Shown: positions 1-8,612, counted from the first letter of the stretch. The stretch: DNA of 64,000 nt from Leucobacter salsicius M1-8 (GCF_000350525.1 NZ_AOCN01000028.1:52756-116755), one strand, 5' to 3'. The notes: generated from the sequence alone by a model not told the origin. Numbers and translations are program-made.

Positions 1-296
1 TGCTGCCCGATCGAGACCGATACGCCACACGATGCGGCGTCAAAGCCCATCTCAGAGCTCGTGTATCCGATGTCACGCACGGCCTCGCGCACGATCTGCG
101 GAATCTCGACGTAGCCGGTGGTCGACACCTCGCCGGCTACGTGCACGAGGCCCGTCGTGACAAGGGTCTCAACGGCCACGCGAGCACCCGGATCTTGTGC
201 AAGCATGGCATCCAAGATCGAATCAGAGATGCGGTCGCAAATCTTGTCGGGGTGCCCTTCAGTAACGGACTCTGAGGTGAACTGGCGCAGTGACAC
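1..296 (-). CDS. metK: S-adenosylmethionine synthase, N-terminal part
   Basis: The enzyme makes S-adenosylmethionine from methionine and ATP in the cytoplasm. Only the first 98 codons lie in the window; the gene runs off the left edge. The translated start carries the family N-terminus [16 protein letters not shown], including the His of the HPDK ATP-binding motif, followed by [13 protein letters not shown] and the [13 protein letters not shown] segment. The start is a GTG at 296, chosen because AGGAG lies 5 bases upstream and the protein begins where the family usually begins. It lies downstream of rpoZ on the same strand, separated by a hairpin. The coaBC gene often found between them is missing. 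Confidence 0.95.
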   Translation of the reverse strand, partial: MSLRQFTSESVTEGHPDKICDRISDSILDAMLAQDPGARVAVETLVTTGLVHVAGEVSTTGYVEIPQIVREAVRDIGYTSSEMGFDAASCGVSVSIGQ

Positions 297-346
297 GGGG
301 GCTCCTAGCAGTGCGAGCGAAACAATATACAGGTGAAAACGACAAT

Positions 347-379
347 GGCGCCGGATCCCTCATAAGGGTATCCGACGCC
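347..379 (-). terminator. Probable intrinsic terminator after rpoZ
   Basis: An imperfect inverted repeat (GGCG.CGGAT..CCT against AGGG.ATCCG.CGCC) is followed on the minus strand by ATTGTCGTTTTCA, a weak T-rich tail. It lies between the rpoZ stop and the metK start, so metK probably has its own promoter in the remaining 50 bases. The stem has mismatches and the T tract is short. Confidence 0.5.
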
Positions 380-453
380 ACCGACATCACAGCTTTCACT
401 GCGAAGTGTTACCGCCGCACAACCGTGCTGCCGTAACAAACGGGCTTTACGCG

Positions 454-750
454 TTACGCGTCTTCGCCAGCCTCGTCGTCAAGCTCGGGCAGCTCAGTCG
501 CCTCCTTGGGCTTCATCTCGAGCTTGCCTTCGACGATCTCGTGCAGCGCGATCGACAGCGGCTTGTCGTCGACCGACGAATCGACGAGCGGTCCGACGTT
601 GTCGAACAGATTGCCGTCGTGCAGATCCGTGTAGTAGTCGTTGATCTGGCGGGCACGCTGCGAAGCGAAAACCACCAGCGCGTACTTCGAATCCACCTTT
701 TCGAGCAGATCGTCGATAGGCGGGTCGATGATGCCGTTGGGGTTGGCCAT
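454..750 (-). CDS. rpoZ: DNA-directed RNA polymerase subunit omega
   Basis: Small subunit that helps assemble core RNA polymerase by clamping the beta' subunit. The 98-residue product shows the family pattern: [17 protein letters not shown] near residues 10-26, the ASQRARQIN helix, then [10 protein letters not shown], with an acidic C-terminal tail ending in DDEAGEDA. The start is set at the ATG at 750 because AGGAG lies 7 bases upstream. A GTG two codons earlier (756) is only one base from that ribosome-binding site and is unlikely. In actinobacteria rpoZ usually follows gmk and precedes coaBC. Here neither neighbour is present: the upstream gene is an unrelated hypothetical and metK follows directly. 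Confidence 0.95.
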   Translation of the reverse strand: MANPNGIIDPPIDDLLEKVDSKYALVVFASQRARQINDYYTDLHDGNLFDNVGPLVDSSVDDKPLSIALHEIVEGKLEMKPKEATELPELDDEAGEDA

Positions 751-890
751 GTACACACTCCTCTAGTAGACCTGTCTATCTTACCTGAGGAAACCTGGCC
801 GTGGGGCCCACACCGGTTTTAGGCAGTTCCCCAATGATCCGGAGCAGCTCAATACGCACGCCCGTGCTGGGCCGGTTGACAGCGCAGCGA

Positions 891-1535
891 CTAGCCGAGC
901 AGCGCCCGCACGATGACGTGGCCGCGGGCTGTCGTAAGCCTCGTCCAGGTGAGCGAGCGCGCCACGCGCGCGGGCTCCTCCCCCAAGAACCCGAGCGCCT
1001 CGGCGGCAAACGCCGCAGCGGCGGGCACCCCTGGCGCAATCTCGGCGCCCCACACAGCAGTGCGCACCTTGTGCACGAGAGCCTCACCCGGATCTTGCGG
1101 GAGCGCCTCGGCAACCCGGGCGATTCCGGCCTCGGCAACGGCCCCGAGCGAGGGCGCATCGATCTCACCAACAGCCTCCCAGCCGGTCGTGGGCGGCAGT
1201 ACTCCGGTCCACGCGGCCATCGCGGGCACGTCGGGCAGCTCGAGACCAAGCCCGATAATGCCAAGCCGGGCGATTCGGTCCAGCAGCGCCCGCCCCTGAA
1301 CGGTCACGTCGACGGGCGTCTCGGGCTCGGTGGTCAACCCAAACGCGCGCATCACCAGCACCACCGGCACCGCATCGGTGATCCCCTGCGGCGCCTGCGT
1401 GCAGCCGTAGACCGCGAGCGTTGTGCCGCGCGATACGAGCCGCACCTCGGGTTTCCCGACGCGCTGCAGCCGTTCGAGGAAGATGCGCAGATCGTCGCGG
1501 GTGGCATGGTCAAGAAGGGCGAGAGTGGCGGCCAT
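891..1535 (-). CDS. Conserved hypothetical protein, 214 aa
   Basis: I do not recognise the family. The 214-residue protein is soluble, rich in Ala, Leu and Val, with no signal peptide or membrane segment. The first 50 residues (ALLDHATRDDLRIFLERLQRVG, then LVSRGTTLAVYGC) look like a small alpha/beta fold, and the middle holds proline-rich loops. The start ATG at 1535 has no separate leader: a TACGCT hexamer ends exactly 6 bases before it, the geometry of a leaderless transcript, although GAGGA also sits just upstream. The gene lies 140 bases upstream of rpoZ and is probably transcribed alone. Coding assignment rests on GC-rich third positions and an uninterrupted frame. Confidence 0.75.
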   Translation of the reverse strand: MAATLALLDHATRDDLRIFLERLQRVGKPEVRLVSRGTTLAVYGCTQAPQGITDAVPVVLVMRAFGLTTEPETPVDVTVQGRALLDRIARLGIIGLGLELPDVPAMAAWTGVLPPTTGWEAVGEIDAPSLGAVAEAGIARVAEALPQDPGEALVHKVRTAVWGAEIAPGVPAAAAFAAEALGFLGEEPARVARSLTWTRLTTARGHVIVRALLG

Positions 1536-1541
1536 TCCTCG

Positions 1542-1547
1542 AGCGTA
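1542..1547 (-). promoter_or_regulatory. Candidate -10 element, leaderless layout
   Basis: Minus-strand TACGCT ends six bases before the ATG at 1535, so transcription would begin at or near the start codon. The same layout recurs at six other genes in this window. No convincing -35 hexamer is visible. Confidence 0.45.
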
Positions 1548-1659
1548 CCCGGGTCCGATGAGTCGACCATTCAGGCAGCGCGCCGCGACTCGTTCGCCCG
1601 GGCGTGGCCCCCGCGCGCTAGTGTGGAGTCACATCTGGTGCGACCCTCAGGAGGACCCT

Positions 1660-2526
1660 ATGACCGCGTTTCCAGACCTCATCGCCATGCTGTCGGTGCT
1701 CGATTCGGGTGCCCGCACACGCGAAGACATCCTCACAGGGCCCGCGTTTCCGACGCCCCACGGGCGCTCGTTTGGCGGCCAGGTGCTCGGCCAGGCGATT
1801 GCCGCCGCCGGCACGACGGTCGACGAGGAGCGCCAGATTCACTCCATGCACGGATACTTCTTGCGACCGGGCAATAGCGAGGAGCGCATGACGTTCGAGG
1901 TGGCCAGGCTGCACGACGGCCGCTCATTCTCGACGCGACGCGTGCAGGCGTATCAGGACGGCGAGGTGCTGATGTCGATGATCTCGTCGTTCCAGGCCAA
2001 CGATCCCGGTGTCGAGCACCAGGATCCGGTCGATCTTTCTGATGTGCCTGATCCCGAATCGTTGCCGAGCGTGTGGGAGAAGTACGGCCACCTGGCGGGC
2101 GACGGGCGCGCCTCCTGGGTGATGAACCGGCCGTTCGACTTTCGCTACGTCGAATCGGACATCATACTTTCGGTCGCCGAACGCACAAATAAGCAGCGCG
2201 TGTGGATGCGCAGCCGCGACAATTTTGACTCGTCAGCGCTGCTGAACGCGGCGGCGCTCGCGTTTGCAAGCGACTACATGCTGCTCGAGCCGGTCGCCCG
2301 ACAGCACGGTGTTCCGTGGGCGACGCCCGGCATGCGCGCCGCGAGCCTCGACCACTCGATGTGGTTCCACCGGCCGTTCCGGGTCGACGAGTGGCTGCTC
2401 TACGAGCTCGAGTCCCCCACTTCTCAGGGTGGCCGCGGGCTCGCGCACGGCCGCTTCTACGATCGCGACGGGGCGCTCGTGGCGAGCGTCTCGCAGGAGA
2501 GCATGTTTAGGGTTCCCGAGGCCTAG
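1660..2526 (+). CDS. tesB: Acyl-CoA thioesterase II (TesB family)
   Basis: Hydrolyses medium- and long-chain acyl-CoA to free fatty acid and CoA. The 288-residue protein has the double hotdog layout: the N-terminal hotdog carries GRSFGGQVLGQA (about residues 32-43) and HSMHGYFLRPG (about 62-72). The C-terminal hotdog carries DHSMWFHRPF near residue 233, with the conserved Asp, and ends in VASVSQESMFR, supplying the catalytic Gln. Length matches TesB (about 285). The ATG at 1660 was chosen for the perfect AGGAGG 5 bases upstream; the open frame continues further 5' but only antisense to the neighbouring gene. It is divergent from the hypothetical at 891-1535 and convergent with another thioesterase. 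Confidence 0.93.
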   Translation: MTAFPDLIAMLSVLDSGARTREDILTGPAFPTPHGRSFGGQVLGQAIAAAGTTVDEERQIHSMHGYFLRPGNSEERMTFEVARLHDGRSFSTRRVQAYQDGEVLMSMISSFQANDPGVEHQDPVDLSDVPDPESLPSVWEKYGHLAGDGRASWVMNRPFDFRYVESDIILSVAERTNKQRVWMRSRDNFDSSALLNAAALAFASDYMLLEPVARQHGVPWATPGMRAASLDHSMWFHRPFRVDEWLLYELESPTSQGGRGLAHGRFYDRDGALVASVSQESMFRVPEA

Positions 2527-2539
2527 GCCGTTGAATGAC

Positions 2540-2572
2540 GCCCGCTGACCACCTTTCGAGGCGCCAGCGGGC
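2540..2572. terminator. Hairpin between convergent thioesterase genes
   Basis: GCCCGCTG at 2540-2547 pairs perfectly with CAGCGGGC at 2565-2572, with a 17-base loop. It lies between the ends of two convergent genes and could terminate both. Neither side has a strong T run. Confidence 0.5.
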
Positions 2573-2584
2573 TCCATCATCAAA

Positions 2585-3064
2585 CTAGCTGCGGCGCAGC
2601 TTTACGGGCTCGTCCATCCACGGCTCGACCGCGGCGCGGCCTTCCTCAGACAGGCGCATCGGACGCATAGTCGTGCCGTCGACGATCACGATGTGCGACA
2701 CGGCCTTCGCAACCACCACGGGCTCACCCGCGAGTGCCGACGCGGCACCGTCAACGATTTCGTAGTGCACTTCGAGGCTCGAGCCGCCGACCTTCGCGAT
2801 CCACAGCTCGACCGTGATCGGCTGATCCGAGTACTCCAGCACCCGGGTGTATTCAATCTGTAGTCCCGCAACGAGCATCTTCGGCCCCGTGGGGTCGCTG
2901 CCCCGGAAGTGCTGTTCCATACCCGTCTTCTCGCGGCCGGTGCCCAGCCAGAACGTGCGCACGCGCGCCTCTTCAAGGAATCGGGCGAACGTGACGTTGT
3001 TGACGTGCCCGTAGGCATCCTGGTCGCTCCAGCGCAGCTCCATGTCAACGTGAGTGCGGGCCAT
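2585..3064 (-). CDS. Acyl-CoA thioesterase, single hotdog (YbgC/4HBT type)
   Basis: A 159-residue single-hotdog thioester hydrolase of the 4-hydroxybenzoyl-CoA thioesterase/YbgC type. Residues 10-35 hold the diagnostic LRWSDQDAYGHVNNVTFARF segment, with the catalytic Asp and the HVNN turn, followed by a long helix and the GLQIEYTRVLEY strand. The natural substrate cannot be read from the sequence. The ATG at 3064 has GGAG 6 bases upstream. It is convergent with tesB and lies 79 bases downstream of ettA, separated from it by a strong hairpin, so it is probably transcribed alone. Confidence 0.9.
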   Translation of the reverse strand: MARTHVDMELRWSDQDAYGHVNNVTFARFLEEARVRTFWLGTGREKTGMEQHFRGSDPTGPKMLVAGLQIEYTRVLEYSDQPITVELWIAKVGGSSLEVHYEIVDGAASALAGEPVVVAKAVSHIVIVDGTTMRPMRLSEEGRAAVEPWMDEPVKLRRS

Positions 3065-3099
3065 ATGTATCTCCTAAAAAACTTGTTCCACCAACGCCA

Positions 3100-3133
3100 A
3101 AGGCGCGGCTCCCCCGCGAGGGAGCCGCGCCTT
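3100..3133 (-). terminator. Terminator hairpin downstream of ettA
   Basis: A perfect 14-base inverted repeat (AAGGCGCGGCTCCC and its complement, 6-base loop) lies 10 bases past the ettA stop. On the minus strand it is followed by TTTGGCGTT, a weak T tract. Confidence 0.75.
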
Positions 3134-3143
3134 CAAGACGTGA

Positions 3144-4826
3144 CTAGTCGCGCGTGAGCTTGCGGTACGTTGCCCGCGACGGCTTTGCAGCGTCGGGCCC
3201 AAGCCGCTCGACCTTGTTCTCCTCGTATGCCTCGAAGTTGCCCTCGAACCAGTACCAGTTCGCCGGGTTCTCTTCGGTGCCCTCGTAGGAAAGGATGTGC
3301 GTCGCGATCCGGTCCAGGAACCAACGATCGTGCGTGATGACCACGGCACAGCCGGGGTACTCAAGCAGCGCGTTCTCGAGGCTCGTCAGCGTCTCGACGT
3401 CCAGGTCGTTCGTGGGCTCATCAAGCAGCAGCAGGTTGCCGCCCTGCTTCAGCGTGAGCGCGAGATTCAGTCGGTTGCGCTCACCACCCGAAAGCACGCC
3501 AGCCTTCTTTTGCTGATCCGGCCCCTTGAAGCCGAACGTCGAAACATACGCACGCGACGGGATCTCGACGTTGCCGACCTTCATGTAGTCGAGGCCCTCA
3601 GAGACGACCTCCCACACGTTCTTCTCGGGGTCGATGCCGCCACGCGTCTGATCGACGTAGCTGAGCTTGACGGTCTCGCCGACCTTCAGCTCACCACCGT
3701 CGAGCTCCTCGATGCCAACGATCGTCTTGAACAGGGTCGTCTTACCGACACCGTTCGGGCCGATGATGCCGACGATGCCGTTGCGGGGCAGCGTGAACGA
3801 CAGGCCGTCGATGAGCACACGATCGCCGAAGCCCTTCTTCAGGTCCTTCGCCTCGAGTACGACGTTGCCGAGGCGGGGGCCTGCGGGGATCTGGATGTCT
3901 TCGAAGTCGAGCTTCTTGGTGCGCTCAGCCTCGGTCGCCATTTCCTCGTAGCGCGCCAGACGCGCCTTCGACTTGGCCTGGCGACCCTTCGTGTTCGAGC
4001 GCACCCACTCGAGCTCTTCCTTCAACCGCTTCTGCAGCTTCTGGTCCTTCTTGCCCTGCACCTCGAGGCGCGCAGCCTTCTGCTCCAGGTAGGTCGAGTA
4101 GTTGCCCTCGTAGGGGTAGAGACGACCGCGGTCGACCTCGCAGATCCAGGTGGCAACGTGGTCGAGGAAATACCGGTCGTGCGTAACGGCCATGACGGCG
4201 CCCGGGTACTTGGCGAGGTGCTGCTCGAGCCACAGCACGCTCTCGGCGTCCAGGTGGTTCGTGGGCTCGTCGAGCAGCAGCAGGTCGGGCTTCTCGAGCA
4301 GCAACTTGCAAAGCGCCACGCGGCGCTTCTCGCCGCCCGAGAGGTTCGAGACGATGGCGTCAGACGGCGGGCAACGCAGCGCATCCATGGCCTGCTCGAG
4401 CTGGCCTTCGAGCTCCCAGCCGTCGACCGCGTCGATGGCTTCCTGGAGTTCGCCCATTTCGGGCAGCAGCTTGTCGTAGTCGGCGTCGGGGTTCGCCATC
4501 TCGGCCGAGATCTCGTTGAAGCGATCAAGCTTGCCCTTGATCTCGGCAACGCCCTGCTCGACGTTCTCGAGCACGGTCTTTTCTTCGTCGAGCTCGGGCT
4601 CCTGCATCAGGATGCCCACGGTGTAGCCCGGGGTCAGAATCGCGTCGCCGTTCGACGGGGTGTCGAGGCCTGCCATGATCTTGAGGATCGTGGACTTACC
4701 GGCACCGTTCGGGCCGACGACGCCGATCTTGGCGCCCGGCAGGAACGCCATCGTAACGTCGTCGAGGATCACCTTGTCGCCGTGCGCCTTGCGCGCGCGA
4801 ACCATCTGGTAAATGTACTCAGCCAT
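3144..4826 (-). CDS. ettA: ABC-F energy-dependent translational throttle protein EttA
   Basis: A 560-residue ABC-F ATPase with two nucleotide-binding domains and no membrane segment. EttA binds the ribosomal E site and gates the first elongation steps according to the ATP/ADP ratio. Visible motifs: Walker [10 protein letters not shown] (residues 38-46), signature [12 protein letters not shown] with Walker [13 protein letters not shown], the charged linker between the domains ([19 protein letters not shown]), a second Walker [10 protein letters not shown] and second signature [13 protein letters not shown]. The linker matches EttA rather than Uup or antibiotic-resistance ABC-F proteins. The ATG at 4826 begins MAEYIYQM as in orthologues; an open frame upstream to 5054 is antisense to the next gene. 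It is divergent from the APH-like kinase. Confidence 0.96.
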   Translation of the reverse strand: MAEYIYQMVRARKAHGDKVILDDVTMAFLPGAKIGVVGPNGAGKSTILKIMAGLDTPSNGDAILTPGYTVGILMQEPELDEEKTVLENVEQGVAEIKGKLDRFNEISAEMANPDADYDKLLPEMGELQEAIDAVDGWELEGQLEQAMDALRCPPSDAIVSNLSGGEKRRVALCKLLLEKPDLLLLDEPTNHLDAESVLWLEQHLAKYPGAVMAVTHDRYFLDHVATWICEVDRGRLYPYEGNYSTYLEQKAARLEVQGKKDQKLQKRLKEELEWVRSNTKGRQAKSKARLARYEEMATEAERTKKLDFEDIQIPAGPRLGNVVLEAKDLKKGFGDRVLIDGLSFTLPRNGIVGIIGPNGVGKTTLFKTIVGIEELDGGELKVGETVKLSYVDQTRGGIDPEKNVWEVVSEGLDYMKVGNVEIPSRAYVSTFGFKGPDQQKKAGVLSGGERNRLNLALTLKQGGNLLLLDEPTNDLDVETLTSLENALLEYPGCAVVITHDRWFLDRIATHILSYEGTEENPANWYWFEGNFEAYEENKVERLGPDAAKPSRATYRKLTRD

Positions 4827-4946
4827 ATACTTTTTTCGAGCGCCGAGGCGCCCAGAACTCCCTTTGCAAAGACGGTGTGTTGCAGTTACCTCTACTGTAG
4901 TCTGCCCAGGCCTACAGCAGCACCCGAGAAACGAGAACGGCACGCC

Positions 4947-5810
4947 ATGTCTGCCTCCCGCGCCCCACTTGCCGCGGCCCCCACGGGGCCAGTATCGGTC
5001 CCCGCCGCCGTGCGACACATCGCGGCGAACGATGCAATCACGCCCGTCTGGCAAAATTCACTGGGCGGCACCACCTTTCAGCTCGCGGCTTCGGGCGGTG
5101 GACCCGGCGACATCGACCGGTTTGTGAAATGGGTGCCCGCGGGCACGCCCGAGCTCGAACTCGCCGACGAGGCGCAGCGGCTTGCATGGGCGCGTGCCCA
5201 CGGCGCTCGCGTGCCCGAGGTCATCGATTACGCGTCAAGCGATGCCGGATCCTGGCTGGTCACTCGCGCCGTCGGTGACGGCGCTCCGGGCCCGGCACAA
5301 TTCGCTGCACAATCCGCGGTGTCGGACCGGTGGCGCGATTCTCCGCGACGGGCGGCCCGCGTCCTGGGTGAGGGGTTGCGGGAGCTGCACGAGCGACTCC
5401 CCGTTGCGGAGTGCCCGTTCAGCTGGTCCGTCGAGGACCGTTTGGAACAGGTGCACGAACGCTTTCGCAGGGGCGACGGGCCTGAAACCTGGTCACCCGA
5501 GTACCGCGGGCTGTCCCCGGAGCACGCGTTTGCGCTGCTCGCCGATGCGCCGCCGATGACCAGCCCGGTCGTATGCCACGGAGATGCGTGCGCCCCCAAC
5601 ACGTTGCTAACGCACACGGGCGGCTTCGCGGCGCACGTCGATCTGGGCGAGTTGGGTGTCGCAGACCCCTGGGCTGATCTCGCGATCGCAGCCTGGAGCA
5701 CGGAATGGAATTTCGGGCCCGGATTCGAGGCCGAGGTGTACGCGGGCTATGGGGTGGCTCCGGATCACGATCGCATCGCGTACTACCGTCTGCTCTGGGA
5801 CCTGAGCTGA
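4947..5810 (+). CDS. APH(3')-like aminoglycoside phosphotransferase family protein
   Basis: A 287-residue kinase-like phosphotransferase. The Brenner loop CHGDACAPN (210-218, catalytic Asp213) and metal-binding HVDLGELGVADPWADLA (230-246) resemble the APH(3') kanamycin-kinase subgroup closely, and a lysine sits in FVKW (residue 61) where the ATP-binding Lys is expected. Length fits APH(3') enzymes (about 265) plus an N-terminal extension of 20 residues. The ATG at 4947 has only a weak upstream GAGAACGG. The gene is divergent from ettA and has no mobile-element neighbours, and its base composition resembles the flanks, so it looks chromosomal. Whether it acts on aminoglycosides or a metabolite is not determined by sequence. 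Confidence 0.85.
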   Translation: MSASRAPLAAAPTGPVSVPAAVRHIAANDAITPVWQNSLGGTTFQLAASGGGPGDIDRFVKWVPAGTPELELADEAQRLAWARAHGARVPEVIDYASSDAGSWLVTRAVGDGAPGPAQFAAQSAVSDRWRDSPRRAARVLGEGLRELHERLPVAECPFSWSVEDRLEQVHERFRRGDGPETWSPEYRGLSPEHAFALLADAPPMTSPVVCHGDACAPNTLLTHTGGFAAHVDLGELGVADPWADLAIAAWSTEWNFGPGFEAEVYAGYGVAPDHDRIAYYRLLWDLS

Positions 5811-5820
5811 CGGGGTTCCG

Positions 5821-6321
5821 TCACCAGGTAATCGGCACCGTCTCGCCGATGAGGCAGATGTTGTTCTCGGGACCGACTGCGGCGGCCGTTTCTGCAACAA
5901 AGCTGCGGTCCGAGGTCACCACCTGACCGAGCAGGCAGTTCTCCCCCAGCAGTACTGAGACAAAAATGTTGTCGGCCTCGAGCCCGGTCTCAGAACGGTC
6001 GAAGCTCACCTGCATCAATGATTTGTCGAACCCGGCATCTATGACGGCGCGCGACACGGGCTCGCCCTTGATCGCTCCCTCACCTGCGGTATAGCCGCGC
6101 AGCACCTCGGTGAAGTACGGCAGGTTTTCTTCTGCGGTACCTCCGGCGATCAGCTCAGGCGCGACCTCGGGGATGGCGGGAGCCTCGCGCTGCGGAATCT
6201 CGGGAGTCGGCCCCTCAAGGATGGCGCATCCCGAGAGCGCGAGGGTACTGAGGGCAAGCACGGCGAGGGCGGCGGCTCGCGGCCAGCGCCGGGGCGTCGA
6301 CGATGCGATGCGATAAGTCAC
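5821..6321 (-). CDS. Secreted lipoprotein of unknown function (DUF6993-like)
   Basis: A predicted lipoprotein. The N-terminus has Arg-rich residues, a hydrophobic stretch (AAALAVLALSTLA) and the lipobox LSGC, giving a lipidated Cys near residue 32. The mature part of about 135 residues includes two cysteines (GENCLLGQ and ENNICLIG) that could form a disulfide, and ends in GETVPITW. It resembles the DUF6993 proteins of Microbacteriaceae; function unknown. The GTG at 6321 is chosen because it gives a normal signal peptide. A GTG at 6372 in the same frame would add 17 charged residues. The gene is convergent with the phosphotransferase (gap 10 bases) and divergent from ssb. Confidence 0.75.
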   Translation of the reverse strand: MTYRIASSTPRRWPRAAALAVLALSTLALSGCAILEGPTPEIPQREAPAIPEVAPELIAGGTAEENLPYFTEVLRGYTAGEGAIKGEPVSRAVIDAGFDKSLMQVSFDRSETGLEADNIFVSVLLGENCLLGQVVTSDRSFVAETAAAVGPENNICLIGETVPITW

Positions 6322-6557
6322 GGGAGCCAGTCTATGCAGGGTCTCCTGTGCCTTCCGCCGCGACTCGTCCACAGGTCACCAATTTCAGCCATTTCCCAAT
6401 TTCATCCACAGATTCGCTTTTCCAGCCCCGAACGGGACGCCTCTGGCTCAGGCTGGGGGTGAGCGGAGAACCCGGCACACGCACGGCCCGGGTTTTCCGC
6501 TCACCGGGCCGCTGCTGGGTGTCCCGGATCAACAATGATCGCAAGGGAGCGATAGTC

Positions 6558-7085
6558 ATGCACACTCAAGTCTGCGTTGTTGGCACGGTGGCCACCGACC
6601 CCAAACTCACCAAGTCCGCAGGGCGAGCCGCATTCTGCTCGTTCAGATTGGCCTGCAACGAGCGTCGGTACGACACGGAGAAGCAAGATTGGGTGGATTC
6701 GGACACGAATTGGTACACAATCAATTCGTTTCGCGGGCTCGCTGATCATGCGGTGGCCTCGTTCGCCAAGGGTGACCGAGTGATGGTCACCGGCCGGCTT
6801 CGCGTACGTGATTGGACGAACGGCGAGAAGACCGGCACCTCGACCGTCGTTGAGGCCGAAGCGCTCGGACATGATCTGCGCTGGGGCACGAGCGTGTTCA
6901 CTAAGTTGACCGTCGCGCAGTCGCCGGAGGAGTCCGATCCGCAGCCGACATCAGAGACTGGTGACGGGGCCGACGCTGAGCAAGTAGACACCGAACAAAG
7001 CGTCGCGTTCGACGCTGCGGCGCCCAGCGGCAGTGCATTCGGTGCGGACGGCTTCACCCCGGAACAGGCGTACTCGGCCGCTTAG
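6558..7085 (+). CDS. ssb: Single-stranded DNA-binding protein, paralogue without acidic tip
   Basis: A 175-residue OB-fold protein that binds single-stranded DNA. Residues 1-110 match bacterial SSB: VCVVGTVATDPKL, FRLACNERRYD, WYTINSFRGLADHAVASFAKGD and VTGRLRVRDW. The C-terminal half is acidic and Pro/Gly-rich but ends in PEQAYSAA. It lacks the terminal DDDIPF-type peptide that recruits repair and replication partners in the main SSB. This suggests a second SSB (SsbB-like, for example in DNA uptake) rather than the essential copy. The ATG at 6558 follows AAGGGAG with a spacing of 8. The gene stands alone. Confidence 0.9.
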   Translation: MHTQVCVVGTVATDPKLTKSAGRAAFCSFRLACNERRYDTEKQDWVDSDTNWYTINSFRGLADHAVASFAKGDRVMVTGRLRVRDWTNGEKTGTSTVVEAEALGHDLRWGTSVFTKLTVAQSPEESDPQPTSETGDGADAEQVDTEQSVAFDAAAPSGSAFGADGFTPEQAYSAA

Positions 7086-7114
7086 TCAGTCGTGAGCCAC
7101 GCCAGACGTGGCGT

Positions 7115-7134
7115 GGCGAGGCGAGGCGAGGCGA
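7115..7134. repeat. Short tandem repeat, four copies of GGCGA
   Basis: Four exact copies of the 5-mer GGCGA lie between the convergent ssb and msrA genes, 29 bases past the ssb stop. Just before them GCCACG and CGTGGC form a small hairpin. The count could vary between strains; no function is evident. Confidence 0.6.
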
Positions 7135-7141
7135 GCGCAGC

Positions 7142-7669
7142 CTACACGTCGAGGTACGTTGCGAACTTCGCTCGGATCTTGTTGACCTTGGGCACCGCGA
7201 CGGCGAGGCAGTAGCCCTGGGTCGGATTCTTCGCGAAGAAATCCTGGTGCTGTTCTTCGGCCGGGTAAACCGTGCCGAGCGGCTGCACAGTGGTCACGAT
7301 GTCGCCGGGCCACCAGTCCCGGGCTCGTTCTAGGGCCGCCTCAAACAGGGTGCGCTGCTCTTCGTCGGCGTAGAACATGGCCGACCGATATTGGGTGCCC
7401 ACATCGTTGCCCTGCCGGTTGAGCTGGGTGGGATCGTGCATCGTGAAGAACGCATCGAGAATGATCTCGGTGGGCACCACGTCGTCGTCGAAGGTGACGG
7501 CCACCGCCTCGGCGTGACCGGTATGGCCGGTGCAGACCGACGCATAGCTGGGGTCGGTCGTGCTGCCGCCGGTGTAGCACGAGAGCACGTCACTCACCCC
7601 ACGCAGCGCTCGGTATGCCGCGTCCAGACACCAAAAGCAGCCGCCCGCCAAAACAAATGTGTGCTTCAT
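7142..7669 (-). CDS. msrA: Peptide-methionine (S)-S-oxide reductase MsrA
   Basis: Repairs methionine-S-sulfoxide in oxidised proteins using thioredoxin. The 175-residue protein has the catalytic GGCFWC box at residues 9-14 (Cys11 the nucleophile), then the AYRALRGV and YTGG region, [28 protein letters not shown] and a C-terminal YC in QGYCLAV. The ATG at 7669 is preceded by AAGGA and overlaps the nadE stop (ATGA), so the two genes are translationally coupled. An upstream in-frame start would add six residues and ignore that ribosome-binding site. Confidence 0.95.
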   Translation of the reverse strand: MKHTFVLAGGCFWCLDAAYRALRGVSDVLSCYTGGSTTDPSYASVCTGHTGHAEAVAVTFDDDVVPTEIILDAFFTMHDPTQLNRQGNDVGTQYRSAMFYADEEQRTLFEAALERARDWWPGDIVTTVQPLGTVYPAEEQHQDFFAKNPTQGYCLAVAVPKVNKIRAKFATYLDV

Positions 7670-8514
7670 CGTGTTTCCTTCCACCACAGATCATCGGGCG
7701 ACACCGGGGGCCTGCGCTTGTGTTCGCTCCCCAGGTATCGTCGCTCTACGTTTTCACGGGTCTCGCCCGACACCGGGTCACCCTGCAAGTACGCATCGAG
7801 CTCGGGGTAGCTCACTCCCAGGCTGTCCTCGTCCGACTGCCCCGGCTGATCGTCGAGCAGGTCGGCGGTCGGTACTTTCTCCCACAGGCGATCCGGTGCG
7901 CCGAGCTCTCGCAAGAGCGCGGCACCCTGCCCCTTGGTGAGTCCCGCGAGCGGGATCAGGTCGGCAGCCCCGTCACCGAACTTCGTGAAGAAGCCGGTGA
8001 CTGCCTCCGCGGCGTGATCCGTGCCGACGACAAGCAGCCCACGGTCGCCAGCAATCGCGTACTGCGCGATCATGCGCATGCGCGCCTTCACGTTTCCCCG
8101 ATTGAAGTCGCTGAGGTTGCCTCCGCGGGCATCGACGGCTCCCGAGGTGGCCACCGAGGTGGCAAGCGCGTCGGTGGCCGGCGCAATGTCGACGGTGAAG
8201 CTCTCGTCGGGCGCGATGAATTCGAGCGCGAGCTGGGCGTCGTCCTCGTCGTGCTGCACGCCGTGCGGCAACCGCACCGCCACGAAGGTGGCGTCGTGCC
8301 CGGCCGCGCGCAGCCGCTCGACGGCGAGCTGCACGAGACGGCCCGCGAGTGAGGAGTCCTGGCCACCCGAGATGCCCAGCACGAAGCCGCGCACGCCCGG
8401 GATACTCTGGGCGTAGTCACACAGAAAAGTCACTCTGCGTTCGATCTCGGCGGCCGGGTCGATGCTCGCCCGTACGCCGAGAGTGTTCATGATGTCCTGC
8501 TGCCGCGTAGTCAC
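7666..8514 (-). CDS. nadE: Ammonia-dependent NAD+ synthetase
   Basis: Catalyses the last step of NAD+ synthesis, amidation of deamido-NAD+ with ammonia and ATP. The 282-residue protein is the short ammonia-dependent form without a glutaminase domain. It has the PP-loop [15 protein letters not shown] near residues 46-60, [27 protein letters not shown] and a C-terminal [12 protein letters not shown], as in E. coli NadE. The GTG at 8514 starts the protein as MTTRQQDIM, aligning with the E. coli start. TAGAGT lies 7 bases before it, so the mRNA may be leaderless. Its stop overlaps the msrA start by 4 bases. Confidence 0.95.
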   Translation of the reverse strand: MTTRQQDIMNTLGVRASIDPAAEIERRVTFLCDYAQSIPGVRGFVLGISGGQDSSLAGRLVQLAVERLRAAGHDATFVAVRLPHGVQHDEDDAQLALEFIAPDESFTVDIAPATDALATSVATSGAVDARGGNLSDFNRGNVKARMRMIAQYAIAGDRGLLVVGTDHAAEAVTGFFTKFGDGAADLIPLAGLTKGQGAALLRELGAPDRLWEKVPTADLLDDQPGQSDEDSLGVSYPELDAYLQGDPVSGETRENVERRYLGSEHKRRPPVSPDDLWWKETR

Positions 8515-8521
8515 GATTCTC

Positions 8522-8527
8522 ACTCTA
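8522..8527 (-). promoter_or_regulatory. Candidate -10 element of nadE-msrA
   Basis: Minus-strand TAGAGT ends seven bases before the nadE GTG, implying a leader of about one base. No clear -35 hexamer is seen. Confidence 0.4.
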
Positions 8528-8574
8528 CTCCCGGTGCGGCAAAACCGGCCGGGAGCGGCGCGAGCGAAGCACGC

Positions 8575-8612
8575 AGCGGTGTGTGCGGCACAGAGCTGCA
8601 GCACACACCGCT
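8575..8612 (-). terminator. Hairpin after dnaE
   Basis: A perfect 12-base stem (AGCGGTGTGTGC with GCACACACCGCT) encloses a 14-base loop that can itself extend the stem (GCA/TGC). It lies 25 bases past the dnaE stop at the end of the long dcw-dnaE block. It has no T run, so termination there may need Rho or be incomplete. Confidence 0.55.

Noticed and set aside
801..1877. Plus-strand frame of 358 residues over the hypothetical and tesB starts
   Set aside because: It is antisense to the 891-1535 gene and out of frame with tesB; codon use is not protein-like.
3297..4946. Long plus-strand open frame upstream of the phosphotransferase
   Set aside because: It is antisense to ettA, whose domains and motifs are complete; only the part from 4947 is a real protein.
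4827..5054. N-terminal extension of EttA by 76 residues
   Set aside because: It overlaps the divergent phosphotransferase gene and EttA orthologues start at MAEYIYQM.
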